Source of the DNA: Sutterella sp. UBA1442
GTDB lineage: Bacteria > Pseudomonadota > Gammaproteobacteria > Burkholderiales > Burkholderiaceae_F
Direction of reading: 5' to 3'
Length of the DNA: 11,065 nt
NCBI GenBank assembly: GCA_002329575.1
Contig: DCTK01000024.1
Location: 1 to 11,065 of the forward strand
Shown: piece by piece, positions 1-8,059 of the stretch
Layout of the letters: every line of letters starts with the position of its first letter
How positions within the stretch are numbered: position 1 is the stretch's first letter
Program-made: the position numbers and the translations under genes
The notes under the pieces: model-generated
Seen by the model: only the letters and a program-made list of their open reading frames with translations
What the model was told of the DNA's origin: nothing
Databases searched by the model: none

Positions 1-64
1 ACATGTGTCCGTTCTACAGGCCCAAAGAACTATTTTGAGACTGAGTTTTTCTAACTCAAAATCG

Positions 65-92
65 CTGAAAAATGCCGCATTTTGCCTACAAT
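65..92 (+). promoter_or_regulatory. Possible sigma-70 promoter for rsmE
   Basis: A CTGAAA (65-70) and a TACAAT (87-92) lie 16 bp apart. The -10 matches consensus at five of six bases and the -35 at four of six. Transcription would begin near base 99, about 30 bases before the chosen rsmE start. The window begins only 64 bases upstream, so an upstream gene or operon promoter cannot be excluded. Confidence 0.3.
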
Positions 93-130
93 TACGAATC
101 AGAAATTTGTCCTTAACACAGAGAGCCCCT

Positions 131-853
131 ATGCCCCGTTTTTACGTTGATGCTGACTATTGCGCAGGTTCTACCCTTTCGCTTCCTGAAGATGCTGCTC
201 ATCATGCCGGCAGAGCTCTTCGTATGCGTGAAGGCGACGGGGCAATTTTGTTTGACGGGCGAGGCCACGAAGCAAACGTTGTCTTACACTTCAGCAGCAA
301 CGGAGTTACTGCCGACATTGTCAGTGTTTCTTCGAGCTCTTCCGAAAGCCCTATTGACACAACGCTCATTCAAGCTCTCGTGAGTCAAGAAAAACTCGAT
401 TGGGTGTTACAAAAAGCCGTCGAACTCGGGGTCAAGCATATCGTTGTGGCACCGGCGTCTCGAAGTGTCACAAAACTCGATAACAAGCGCTTGGAAAAGC
501 GTCTTATTCAATGGCAAAAAATTATTCTCTCGGCTTGTGAGCAGTGTGGCAGAAGCTATCTACCAACCATCCATTATCACTCCACACTTGCCGAAGCATT
601 TAAAACTGTTAAGAGCGAAACAAAGCTGATTATGGCGCCGGCTGCCCGCTTGGGACTTCCCCAAACACTGTCATCGAACATTGCGTTTGCCGTTGGGCCG
701 GAAGGTGGTTTTAGTGAAGAAGAATTGACTCTTGCCCAAGAAAACGGCTTTCAGTGTACACAATTAGGTCCACGCGTTTTAAGAACGGAAACGGCAGCCC
801 TTGCCATGCTCTCAACATTGCAAGCACTCAAAGGTGACTTTGTCAGCAGTTAA
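131..853 (+). CDS. rsmE: RsmE, 16S rRNA (uracil1498-N3)-methyltransferase
   Basis: This 240-residue protein belongs to the SPOUT-class RsmE family, which uses S-adenosylmethionine to methylate N3 of U1498 in 16S rRNA of the small subunit. The N-terminus (MPRFYVD) and residues 1-70 match the PUA-like RNA-binding domain. The C-terminal trefoil-knot domain shows a conserved QEKLDWVLQKAVELGV stretch, the SAM-loop motif GPEGG (189-193) and the knot signature LGPRVLRTETA (212-222). The frame is open back to an ATG at base 5, but that would add 42 residues without family resemblance. The ATG at 131 gives the usual family length and starts at the usual point; its ribosome binding site (AGAG) is weak. 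The gene runs convergently into mgtE, with the two stop codons overlapping. Family assignment is firm; the exact start is an inference. Confidence 0.93.
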   Translation: MPRFYVDADYCAGSTLSLPEDAAHHAGRALRMREGDGAILFDGRGHEANVVLHFSSNGVTADIVSVSSSSSESPIDTTLIQALVSQEKLDWVLQKAVELGVKHIVVAPASRSVTKLDNKRLEKRLIQWQKIILSACEQCGRSYLPTIHYHSTLAEAFKTVKSETKLIMAPAARLGLPQTLSSNIAFAVGPEGGFSEEELTLAQENGFQCTQLGPRVLRTETAALAMLSTLQALKGDFVSS

Positions 854-2361
854 AAGAAGAAGGCGGCAAGCCCCAGGAAAATCAAAAAGCCGCCACTATC
901 GGTAATGAAGGTCAAAAGAACGGAGCTGCCCACCGCGGGGTCTCGATCGAAGTGCTTAAGAGCCATCGGAACGATCAACCCAACGAGAGCGCCGACAACG
1001 ATGTTGAGCATCATCGCCAAGAACATGACCATCCCGAGCTTCATGCCAACGTCTGAGTCAGCATAAAGAAGCCAAGCTGCCAATCCGGCAATGACACCCC
1101 AAATCAATCCATTGATGATAGCCACACAAAGTTCTTTCTTGAAAAGATCACTTCGGTTTGCCTGCGTCACTTGTCCCATGGCAATGGAGCGAACCAAAAG
1201 CGTTAACGTTTGATTGCCGGTATTGCCGGCAATACCGGCCACAATGGGCAACAACGTAGCCAACGCTACAACTCGAGAAATCGTGTCTTCAAAACAACTG
1301 ATGACGCGTGAAGCAAAAAACGCCGTGCAAAGATTCAACCCTAACCAAATCCAACGACTCTTGGCAGCCTCCCAAACGCTTCCGAACAAGTCTTGCTCGT
1401 CGCTCAAACCCACGGCTGCGTAGGCATCTTCGTCACCGGACTCTCGAATCACGTCCATCACTTCGTCAACCGTCAAACGGCCGATCAAGCGTCCGGTTTC
1501 ATCGACCACCGGAGCACTGACCAAGTCATAACGTTCGAACGCCTGTGCCGCATCGGACGCATCATCGAGCGGATTTAATGTCAGCACGTCGCTTTTCATC
1601 AGTTCTTTGACGGTACGCTCCGGATCACTGATCAAAATTCGCGAAACCGGCAACGCTCCCTTGAGCTTTTGCTGACGATCTACAACAAAAATCATGTCAG
1701 TGAGCTCAGGCAATTCATCCAAGCTTCTAAGGTAACGGAAAACTGCCTCCAAAGACTGCCCTTCTTGCACGGATACGATCTCGAAGTCCATGCGTGCACC
1801 GACGCTTTCTTCCGGATAGCTCATGGCCGCACGCAATTGCGCACGTTCCTGCGAGCTCAACCCTTCTTGAACTTCAGCCACCACATCAGGCGGCAAATCT
1901 TCGACCAAGTCCGCAATCTCGTCGGTGTCCAATGTTTCCATGGCATCGACCATTTCTTCGCGGTCCATGGCCTCAAGCAACGTTTCACGAACGGCGTCGT
2001 TGACCTCAAGAAGCACTTCACCGTCTTGCTGATTGCGAACCAAATCCCAAACGATCAAACGTTCGTCCGGTGGCAAGGCTTCGAGGATGTAGGCAATATC
2101 GGCCGGATGCAGTGGGGCCAAAATCTTCGCAATCTCCGCCTTGACGTGCAAGGTAAAACTATTGCGGATTTCGGATTCTTGGTCGTTGGATAAAGCGCCG
2201 GTAGCAGTGACCTTTAAGCGCTGATCTTCGGCTTTCTCAATGCATTGTTGAATGCGAGCAAGGGCACGGCTCGCGAGCTCGGGCTCTCGAACCGGAACAG
2301 AGGCTACGGCAGCAGTGGCTGCCTGCTTCTTGTCGTCATGATCCCGAGCTTGCAAAGGCAT
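850..2361 (-). CDS. mgtE: MgtE-type magnesium transporter
   Basis: This 503-residue inner-membrane Mg2+ channel has the full MgtE architecture. It has an acidic N-terminal superhelical domain (about 60-185), two CBS domains (about 187-310) that sense cytosolic Mg2+ in characterised homologues, a connecting helix, and about five membrane segments (335-503). The pore signature PIVAGIAGNTGNQT is at 372-385. The last membrane segment carries TFITDSGGF, where Asp488 corresponds to the pore aspartate known from Thermus MgtE. About 60 residues at the N-terminus are low-complexity and precede the recognisable domain. The ATG at 2361 is preceded by GAGG seven bases upstream. The gene follows the RNB nuclease on the same strand, but a hairpin terminator lies between them, so it is probably a separate transcript. 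No riboswitch-like Mg2+ leader fits in the 101-bp gap. Confidence 0.95.
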   Translation of the reverse strand: MPLQARDHDDKKQAATAAVASVPVREPELASRALARIQQCIEKAEDQRLKVTATGALSNDQESEIRNSFTLHVKAEIAKILAPLHPADIAYILEALPPDERLIVWDLVRNQQDGEVLLEVNDAVRETLLEAMDREEMVDAMETLDTDEIADLVEDLPPDVVAEVQEGLSSQERAQLRAAMSYPEESVGARMDFEIVSVQEGQSLEAVFRYLRSLDELPELTDMIFVVDRQQKLKGALPVSRILISDPERTVKELMKSDVLTLNPLDDASDAAQAFERYDLVSAPVVDETGRLIGRLTVDEVMDVIRESGDEDAYAAVGLSDEQDLFGSVWEAAKSRWIWLGLNLCTAFFASRVISCFEDTISRVVALATLLPIVAGIAGNTGNQTLTLLVRSIAMGQVTQANRSDLFKKELCVAIINGLIWGVIAGLAAWLLYADSDVGMKLGMVMFLAMMLNIVVGALVGLIVPMALKHFDRDPAVGSSVLLTFITDSGGFLIFLGLAAFFF

Positions 2362-2398
2362 CGGGGCACCTCATCGATCATGGAGAAAATTAGCGAAC

Positions 2399-2442
2399 AA
2401 AAATTAACAGGCGGTGCAATTGTAGCACTCCAATGCACCGCC
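2399..2442 (-). terminator. Rho-independent terminator after the RNB nuclease gene
   Basis: On the minus strand a perfect 9-bp GC-rich stem (GGCGGTGCA with TGCACCGCC; plus-strand arms 2410-2418 and 2434-2442) is followed by TGTTAATTTTT. Three further pairs (TTG with CAA) can extend the stem past a one-base bulge, leaving an 8-base loop. It begins 21 bases after the nuclease stop codon and lies before the mgtE start, so it should end the mpl operon transcript. The U-tract is interrupted, so some read-through into mgtE is possible. Confidence 0.7.
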
Positions 2443-2446
2443 CCAA
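2419..2446 (-). promoter_or_regulatory. Possible mgtE promoter overlapping the terminator
   Basis: On the minus strand TTGGGG (plus 2441-2446) and TACAAT (plus 2419-2424) are 16 bases apart. The -10 is good and the -35 is poor (three of six). If real, the promoter elements lie within the terminator stem-loop, and the mgtE leader would be about 50 nt. No better promoter is visible in the gap. Confidence 0.2.
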
Positions 2447-2462
2447 GAAAAATGTCTCAGTC

Positions 2463-4424
2463 TCAGGACTCTTCGGATAATTCTGGCTTTTGCTCTTGAG
2501 CCTCGTCAGCCACACCTTCGTCTTCTTCATCGATGGCCGCTTCATCGGTTTCATCGAGCACTTGACGCAGGCGAGCTTCGAGTAAAACGTCAATGTAGTC
2601 AACTCCCAGCACATCGAGCAAAATCTTTTGACCTCGGGCCAATTCCGGCAATCCCGGCATGCGTTGCATGAAAGGCAAGCCCTCAATTTGAATAAGCTCG
2701 CCCTTAACGACAACGGCCTCGATCACTTTTAGTCCTTCTTGCTCAATCCAACGCAGGCTCCAGAAGCGTTCCATCTTGCGTTGAAAATCACCATAAGCAC
2801 CGTAAGTGAGTGTGAAATTGGAAATGATCGTAAAGAGATCCGTGTCACTTCGGCGATAAGAGGCTTCCTGGTCTAACACGGCACTGATAAGTTGCCGCTG
2901 GTTCACGAGGTCCACATAACGACGCAAAGGCGAAGTACACCAGGCATATTGCGGCACACCCATTCCATCATGCGATCCCGCAGTCGTACTCATTTTCACG
3001 CGACCTATGCTTTGGGATCGGTAGATGCCAGCCACTCCTATCTCTTCGAGCCAACCGCCCCAGGTGGTATTGGCAAAAATCATCATTTCGCCGACAACCA
3101 AATCTAAAGGCGAGCCACGACGGCGGCTCTTTAGGCCAACGTGAGCGTCTTCGCCCTCTCCATCAAGGACAATGCTCCACTCCAAACGACCTAAATTTTC
3201 CGGTCGACCTCGAACCGCTTCACGCTCAGCCAAACACTTTTTAGCGAACTTCCAAAGCCATTGAATTTCGCCAGCGAAACGATGCTCGGCTGTGCCGGAG
3301 ATCATTTTTTCTTCAGTAAATTGATCCTCAATGAGATCGTATCGAATGTTTTCTTCAACGGAGATTCGTTCCAAATGCGTCTCTGTGGCCTGAACTTCCA
3401 ACGTGTCCTTATCCAGTAGCGCATAAAGCGACACACAAGGCACAGGGCGGTGCTCATCAAGCGAGAAAGCGTTTACCCACTCGTCGGGTAACATCGTTGT
3501 TTTGATACCCGGAGCATATACCGTGGATAAACGACGACGAGCCACTTGATCAATATCGCTGTCACGATGAATGCCCAATGCGGGCGCAGCAATATGAATC
3601 CCCACGCGAAGCAACTTGTCATCAACGTGCTCGACACTGAGTGCGTCGTCAATTTCTGTAGTAGCAGAATCATCAATTGAGAAAGCTTTCACCTGAGCAA
3701 TCGGTAACTGATCCCAACCTTCATTACTCGGCAAACTTAAATCTGCAGGGAAACCTTTACTACGGGGAAAGTATTGTGCATAAAAGCTATCAACATGCCA
3801 TCGATAGGCCGACGCAATAGCTCCCATGGACAACAAGAGACGCAACGGAGTCATCCGACGCTCACTTGCAGCATCCGACAATGCCTTCCAAGCCGTGGAG
3901 TTTTTATCAGGAGCTATGACAAGATTTAATGCCTGGGCCCGAATTTCAGCCGGTGCGGTATTTTCATCAACCATTTCACGCACCCAGCGCTTTCTTTGTT
4001 CTTCAGCCAAGCGCTTTTTCTCAACGGCGGCCAACGCAGCCTTTAAGATTTCAGGCGGAGCTTTGCGATATGCGCCTCGCCCCTTTCGATGAAAGTACAC
4101 GGGATTGGCGTGAAGCGCCAAAAGCGAAGCGACACGCTCGACTACTCCGGCGTCTTCTCCGAAATATTCCCGTGCAATATCTTCAAATTTCACCTCGCCC
4201 TCGGGAGCTACTTCCCACAAAAATGCAACATCAATATCGTCACCAACGGCTTGCGCACGCGCTAAAAGTTCTGATGCAGCGGGAGCCTCAAACTCAAAGA
4301 ACACGTGGCCGCCTTTGACCTTAGTACGGCGCCCCGTGGGCAACTCCACCTGGTAAGCATTGCCCGTCTGACTAAGAACTGTACCGGTTTTAAACGCACC
4401 GTCTTCTTCAAAAAACAAAAACAC
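2463..4424 (-). CDS. RNB-family 3'-5' exoribonuclease (RNase II-like)
   Basis: This 653-residue protein is an RNB-domain ribonuclease, a family that processively degrades single-stranded RNA from the 3' end with Mg2+. The catalytic acidic cluster is in SIDDSATTEIDDAL (249-262): Asp251, Asp259 and Asp260 align with Asp201, Asp209 and Asp210 of E. coli RNase II, while Glu257 replaces Asp207. The second signature, CTSPLRRYVDL (496-506), contains the arginine matching E. coli Arg500. Residues 1-45 look like a small beta-barrel and 565-620 may be a weak S1-like region. The tail (624-653) is strongly acidic, unlike the basic tail of RNase R. The start is GTG, supported by AAAGGGG seven bases upstream; it shares one base with the marC stop (TAGTG), suggesting translational coupling. 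It is the last gene of the mpl operon. RNB identity is sure; RNase II versus another subgroup is less so. Confidence 0.92.
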   Translation of the reverse strand: MFLFFEEDGAFKTGTVLSQTGNAYQVELPTGRRTKVKGGHVFFEFEAPAASELLARAQAVGDDIDVAFLWEVAPEGEVKFEDIAREYFGEDAGVVERVASLLALHANPVYFHRKGRGAYRKAPPEILKAALAAVEKKRLAEEQRKRWVREMVDENTAPAEIRAQALNLVIAPDKNSTAWKALSDAASERRMTPLRLLLSMGAIASAYRWHVDSFYAQYFPRSKGFPADLSLPSNEGWDQLPIAQVKAFSIDDSATTEIDDALSVEHVDDKLLRVGIHIAAPALGIHRDSDIDQVARRRLSTVYAPGIKTTMLPDEWVNAFSLDEHRPVPCVSLYALLDKDTLEVQATETHLERISVEENIRYDLIEDQFTEEKMISGTAEHRFAGEIQWLWKFAKKCLAEREAVRGRPENLGRLEWSIVLDGEGEDAHVGLKSRRRGSPLDLVVGEMMIFANTTWGGWLEEIGVAGIYRSQSIGRVKMSTTAGSHDGMGVPQYAWCTSPLRRYVDLVNQRQLISAVLDQEASYRRSDTDLFTIISNFTLTYGAYGDFQRKMERFWSLRWIEQEGLKVIEAVVVKGELIQIEGLPFMQRMPGLPELARGQKILLDVLGVDYIDVLLEARLRQVLDETDEAAIDEEDEGVADEAQEQKPELSEES

Positions 4425-5035
4425 TAAAAAGCCCCTTTCAAAGAGGTTTGTACAAACTGCGTAATGCCCGAGAGAAACATTTGAACGGCCATTGTAGCCA
4501 GAATCAATCCCATCAAGCGCTCAAAAGCTGCTGTAGTACGTTCACCCACGATTTGCTGCAATCGATCGGCAAAAACCAAAATAACAGCGCTAATACCACA
4601 GGTAATCAAAACTACAAGTAGCCACTCTAACATACGAGCAGGATCGCTACCGACCAAAACCAAAATTGTTGCTAAGGTCGATGGACCTGCAATGGCAGGA
4701 ACTGCCAACGGCACAATAAAGGGTTCCCCGCTCGGCGACTCACCAAAAACACCTTCTTTTGACGGGAATACCATCCGAATCGCCATCAAAAGCACAATCA
4801 AACCGCCTCCGATTGACAACGCAGCTTGGCTCAAACCCAATGCATCCAAAAAACTTCTTCCCCCAAACGCAAACACTGAGAGAATTAGTGCTGCAATGGC
4901 GCACTCGCGAAGAATAATTTTCGTGCGACGTGCTGCCGGTACTTGCTTTAAAGCTGAGATGAAAATCGGAATATTTCCTAAAGGATCGGCCATCAAAAAC
5001 ATTAGGAGTAAGGCCGACACAAAGGTGTGCTCCAT
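4424..5035 (-). CDS. MarC/YhgN-family integral membrane protein
   Basis: This 203-residue hydrophobic protein belongs to the MarC (UPF0056) family and most resembles E. coli YhgN, as far as I can recall that sequence. Shared stretches include the first segment ending in DPLGNIPIF (17-25), an EPFIVPLAVPAIAGPSTLAT block (104-123) and ERLMGLIL (172-179). About six membrane helices can be seen, arranged as two similar halves. The family's biochemical function is not established; the old link of MarC to multiple antibiotic resistance was not upheld. The ATG is preceded by GGAG seven bases upstream, which lies inside the end of the yqiA-like gene two bases away. The stop codon overlaps the nuclease start by one base. 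It is therefore co-transcribed and probably translationally coupled on both sides. Confidence 0.9.
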   Translation of the reverse strand: MEHTFVSALLLMFLMADPLGNIPIFISALKQVPAARRTKIILRECAIAALILSVFAFGGRSFLDALGLSQAALSIGGGLIVLLMAIRMVFPSKEGVFGESPSGEPFIVPLAVPAIAGPSTLATILVLVGSDPARMLEWLLVVLITCGISAVILVFADRLQQIVGERTTAAFERLMGLILATMAVQMFLSGITQFVQTSLKGAF

Positions 5036-5037
5036 TG

Positions 5038-5595
5038 CTAAACTCCAAGAAATTGTTCAATTGCCGGCAAACACTCTTCAAAACGCTCGATTTCATGCGT
5101 ATTGCCGGGCAAAATCACTTCGCGACAGGCCGCGTATTTCATTTGTGCCAAACGCCAATCAAGGACTTCATCTGAAGTGGATAAAAAGACCAGATAGCGA
5201 CTCGGGTTGGTGACGAGAACATCAAGCGCTCTGGCTTGATCAGCAAATTCCGGTTTAACCTCAATTGTGCGCGTACTGTTGTTGATCGTCTGTACACCCA
5301 AATAATCATTAATAACGTCCCACGGTTGAGTTGCCGGATTCAATAATACAGCCCGACACCCAAGCGTTTCTGCCAGCCACGTTGCGTAAAAGCCTCCGAG
5401 ACTAGAACCTACGAGGCATAACTCATTAGGATCGATTCCGCGAGCGGCCTCCAACATGATTTGTTGAGCCTCTTGCGGTCCAACATTTAAGTCAGGCGCC
5501 GAAAATCCCAGCCGTGAAGAAAAGGCCTGTCGCAAAATTCTGCCCTTTTTACTGTCGGGCGAAGAGCGAAAACCGTGCAAGTACATTACGTGCAT
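5038..5595 (-). CDS. yqiA: YqiA/YcfP-type alpha/beta-hydrolase esterase
   Basis: This 185-residue cytoplasmic alpha/beta-hydrolase strongly resembles E. coli YqiA, an esterase active on short acyl chains; its natural substrate is not known. The oxyanion-hole stretch LHGFRSSP is near the N-terminus, the nucleophile elbow GSSLGG places the catalytic serine at Ser65, and SDEVLDW (acid near Asp142) and GNTHEIERF (His167) complete the triad. The conserved LNPA and NDYLG motifs of this family are also present. A TTG two codons upstream (5601) could open the frame, but the AAAGGA ribosome binding site lies directly against it and is six bases from the ATG at 5595, so the ATG is chosen. It lies 12 bp after mpl and 2 bp before the marC-type gene. 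Confidence 0.88.
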   Translation of the reverse strand: MHVMYLHGFRSSPDSKKGRILRQAFSSRLGFSAPDLNVGPQEAQQIMLEAARGIDPNELCLVGSSLGGFYATWLAETLGCRAVLLNPATQPWDVINDYLGVQTINNSTRTIEVKPEFADQARALDVLVTNPSRYLVFLSTSDEVLDWRLAQMKYAACREVILPGNTHEIERFEECLPAIEQFLGV

Positions 5596-5607
5596 GACCA
5601 ATCCTTT

Positions 5608-6942
5608 CTATAGCTTTAAAGCTGCCAGCAACTTGCCATGAATTCCACCGAAAGCCCCGTTACTCATGACAAGCACCGCATCACCATTGCCGATCACAGC
5701 CAGTGTTGCGTTAACCGTTTCTTCAATACTGTGACAAACATGAAGCTTTGCACCTAAAGGCGATAAAGCCGCTTGAGCATCCCATCCTAATTTCGGATCC
5801 GCGTAACAGATCACAACGTCGGCTTGAGAAAAACTCTCTGGCAAAGCCTCTTTCATCGTGCCCATTTTCATCGTGTTGCTTCTCGGTTCAAATACCGCAA
5901 CAACCTTAGCGTTTTCGGGCAACTTTTGCTTTAAAGCCGCAATCGTTTCGCGGATAGCTGTCGGATGGTGAGCAAAATCATCATAAACAGCAACATTGCG
6001 CTCTATCCCGCGAAGCTCCAAACGACGCTTCACACCACAGAAATCCTTCATTGCATTCAATGCTGCTTCAGGCTCAATACCGACATGAGTGCTGGCCACG
6101 ATTGCCGCCAGTGCATTGAGAGCATTGTGGTGGCCCGGCAGTTGTATATTCATGGTACCGATTAACTGATCTCGACAAAAAACATCGGTGCCTTCCAAAT
6201 GCCAACCGCGAACATCATTGAAGAATTCACATTGACTGTATAGGCCGCGAGCCAAAACGCGAGCTAGAGCCTCACTTTGACCGTTGACCACCACGCACGC
6301 ATTTTGAGCCATGGTTCGTACCAAGTGATGAAATTGCGTTTCAATGGCATGAAGATTTTCGAAAATATCGGCGTGATCGAACTCTAAATTATTCAGAATT
6401 GCCGTTTTAGGGCGATAGTGCACGAACTTAGATCGCTTGTCGAAGAAACACGTATCGTACTCATCACCCTCGATGACAAAATAATTCGAGTCCGTTAATC
6501 TGGCTGAATGACCAAAATCAGAAGGCACTCCACCGATTAAAAATCCCGGATTGTAACCATTCGCCTCTAAAATCCAGGCTAGCATGGAGCTTGTGGTTGT
6601 CTTTCCGTGCGTGCCGGCCACAGTTAGAACATGCTTACCCGGCAACAACGTTTGCCCAAGCCATTGCGGTCCGGAGGTATAAGGCAAGCCTTCATTGAGA
6701 ATCGCTTCCAGCAGCTCATTGCCCCGTGAAATGGCATTTCCAATGACGTATAAATCAGGCTTAAGCGCCAACTGATCAACACTAAAACCTTCAATCAGAT
6801 CAATGCCGGCAGCACGCAATTGGTCACTCATCGGCGGATATACATTGGCATCACAGCCGGTCACTCGATGACCGGCCGCGGCCGCCAACTGTGCAACACC
6901 TCCCATGAAAGTGCCGCAGATGCCCACAATGTGAATATGCAT
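5608..6942 (-). CDS. mpl: Mpl, UDP-MurNAc:L-Ala-gamma-D-Glu-meso-DAP ligase
   Basis: This 444-residue Mur-ligase family enzyme joins recycled murein tripeptide to UDP-N-acetylmuramate, using ATP, in cytoplasmic peptidoglycan recycling. The N-terminal Rossmann domain begins MHIHIVGICGTFMGG, the family's characteristic start. The ATP-binding loop is GTHGKTT (110-116). Further family motifs are EGDEYDTCFFDKRSKF (158-173), NNLEFDHADIF (184-194), DDFAHHPTAIR (321-331) and SNGAFGG (427-433). Mpl rather than MurC is favoured by the CGTFMGG motif and by the EYDTCFFDKRSKF block. A GTG four codons upstream (6954) is in frame, but it has no ribosome binding site; the ATG at 6942 has GGGG six bases upstream and matches the family start. 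It is the first gene of a four-gene operon. No convincing promoter was found in the 125-bp gap upstream. Confidence 0.95.
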   Translation of the reverse strand: MHIHIVGICGTFMGGVAQLAAAAGHRVTGCDANVYPPMSDQLRAAGIDLIEGFSVDQLALKPDLYVIGNAISRGNELLEAILNEGLPYTSGPQWLGQTLLPGKHVLTVAGTHGKTTTSSMLAWILEANGYNPGFLIGGVPSDFGHSARLTDSNYFVIEGDEYDTCFFDKRSKFVHYRPKTAILNNLEFDHADIFENLHAIETQFHHLVRTMAQNACVVVNGQSEALARVLARGLYSQCEFFNDVRGWHLEGTDVFCRDQLIGTMNIQLPGHHNALNALAAIVASTHVGIEPEAALNAMKDFCGVKRRLELRGIERNVAVYDDFAHHPTAIRETIAALKQKLPENAKVVAVFEPRSNTMKMGTMKEALPESFSQADVVICYADPKLGWDAQAALSPLGAKLHVCHSIEETVNATLAVIGNGDAVLVMSNGAFGGIHGKLLAALKL

Positions 6943-7067
6943 GACCTGCCCCACAAAAAAAATTCTAAAGCGAATTATTTTAGCGAAATCGAATCGTTAG
7001 CACACTTTTGGCACTTGAACCCGACCACACTCTTGAATGAGTTTTTTTGCTCAAAGAGATGTTATCT

Positions 7068-7919
7068 CTAAGAGGCCTCAAGCCACTGCAAAAGCTCACC
7101 AACGACAGCTTCTGCATCTCGCTTACCAGCTTCATAGCCTCGACGCACGTCATCAGGATTGTGTGTCAATCGCGGAATGTTCAGAGGTTCTTTGGGACGA
7201 ATGACAAAAGCCCGCTTCTGCGCTTTGGCCTCATCGATGTAACGTTGTGTCGCCTCATAGGCTTGGGGAGATCGTTCAAATGTTCGACAGAATTCGGGAT
7301 ACTTTCGATAAAAGAGCCTTGCCAACCAAGCATCTCGATCTTTGACTTTATGAGAGCGCGGTTGGGTAAGAACAACGACATTTTTCGTGTAGCCCATTGA
7401 TTCAAACGCTTTTAAAGGCACTCGGTCAGAACAGCCACCATCGAGCAACAAATGCCCTCGAAAGTTCACCGGATGAGAAACATACGGAAGAGAGGCCGAG
7501 GCAATCAAACCATCGATTTCCTTATCTAAATCGGTCAAGTGGAGATAAGTTGCTTGGCCTGTTTCCAAATCAGTACAGGTCGTGTAGTAGTTCATCGAGC
7601 TTTTAATAAATGCTTCGTTATCAAAAGGCTCATGAATGGAGGGCAATTCGTGGTAACAGAATTCATTGTCGACAATGTTGCCCGTCTTTAGCCAATTCTT
7701 AATACTGAAAAAACGTTCATCACCGCAAAAACGAGTATAAATGCGGAGACTGCGTTCTTTTTGCCCCGAAACAAAAGAGGCTGCATGAATCGCTCCGGCA
7801 GAAACGCCGATTGCCCCTTTAAAAGGTAAGTGAAGATCATGCAAGACATCTAACACACCTGCGGCATAAATCCCCCGAAAGCCCCCACCTTCAACAACGA
7901 GCCCTAATTGCGTTTCCAC
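7068..7919 (-). CDS. Patatin-like hydrolase (YjjU type)
   Basis: This 283-residue protein is a bacterial patatin-family lipid acyl hydrolase. The three patatin hallmarks are clear: the oxyanion loop GGGFRG (11-16), the nucleophile motif GVSAG (38-42, Ser40), and the DGG motif (160-162, Asp160) completing the Ser-Asp dyad. No signal peptide or membrane segment is evident, so it is probably cytoplasmic. Length and the N-terminal pattern fit the YjjU subgroup rather than RssA; the substrate is unknown. The start is GTG, supported by AGAGG about nine bases upstream. It is divergent from the DUF134-NifX gene across 189 bp and ends 125 bp before mpl. No strong terminator follows it, so read-through into the mpl operon is possible. 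No good minus-strand promoter was seen upstream. Confidence 0.9.
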   Translation of the reverse strand: METQLGLVVEGGGFRGIYAAGVLDVLHDLHLPFKGAIGVSAGAIHAASFVSGQKERSLRIYTRFCGDERFFSIKNWLKTGNIVDNEFCYHELPSIHEPFDNEAFIKSSMNYYTTCTDLETGQATYLHLTDLDKEIDGLIASASLPYVSHPVNFRGHLLLDGGCSDRVPLKAFESMGYTKNVVVLTQPRSHKVKDRDAWLARLFYRKYPEFCRTFERSPQAYEATQRYIDEAKAQKRAFVIRPKEPLNIPRLTHNPDDVRRGYEAGKRDAEAVVGELLQWLEAS

Positions 7920-8042
7920 GATTACTAACCTCTTTACTTAATATGCAGGCTACAAGGATACTCTATCTCGCTTTTTTACGATAAACGCTACAATGGTCCT
8001 TTAACATCATGACCGACAAACCTGGTGTTGACAGACCTGAAG

Positions 8043-8059
8043 ACTTTCCAGTTGAAAGT
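8043..8059. repeat. Inverted repeat overlapping the -35 box
   Basis: ACTTTC (8043-8048) and GAAAGT (8054-8059) form a perfect 6-bp inverted repeat around a 5-bp centre. The right arm overlaps the TTGAAA -35 element at 8052-8057. It could be a regulator binding site for the downstream gene or for the divergent patatin gene. Six-base arms can arise by chance, so position is the main argument. Confidence 0.35.

Noticed and set aside
41..59. Inverted repeat TGAGTT/AACTCA near the window start as a terminator
   Set aside because: No T-tract follows on either strand and the arms are short and AT-rich.
5..130. In-frame N-terminal extension of rsmE from an ATG at base 5
   Set aside because: The 42 added residues do not resemble the family, no ribosome binding site can be judged so near the edge, and the ATG at 131 gives the expected RsmE start and length.
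1669..2193. 174-codon open frame on the plus strand inside mgtE
   Set aside because: It lies wholly antisense to a clear MgtE coding region and its translation resembles no family.
2390..2397. TTAGCGAA boxes (also at 6980-6987) as copies of the accB upstream repeat
   Set aside because: They lack the central C of TTAGCGCAAA, and the same octamer occurs inside the RNB coding region near 3241, so chance explains them.
4692..5213. 173-codon plus-strand open frame across the marC and yqiA genes
   Set aside because: Antisense to two well-supported genes, with no recognisable domain or ribosome binding site.
6953..6985. Minus-strand T8 run before mpl as a terminator
   Set aside because: The only stem before it is about five weak pairs, and it sits directly against the mpl ribosome binding site.
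7055..7069. Hairpin AGAGAT-GTT-ATCTCT at the end of the patatin gene as its terminator
   Set aside because: The stem has only six AT-rich pairs and on the minus strand is followed by an A-run, not a T-run.
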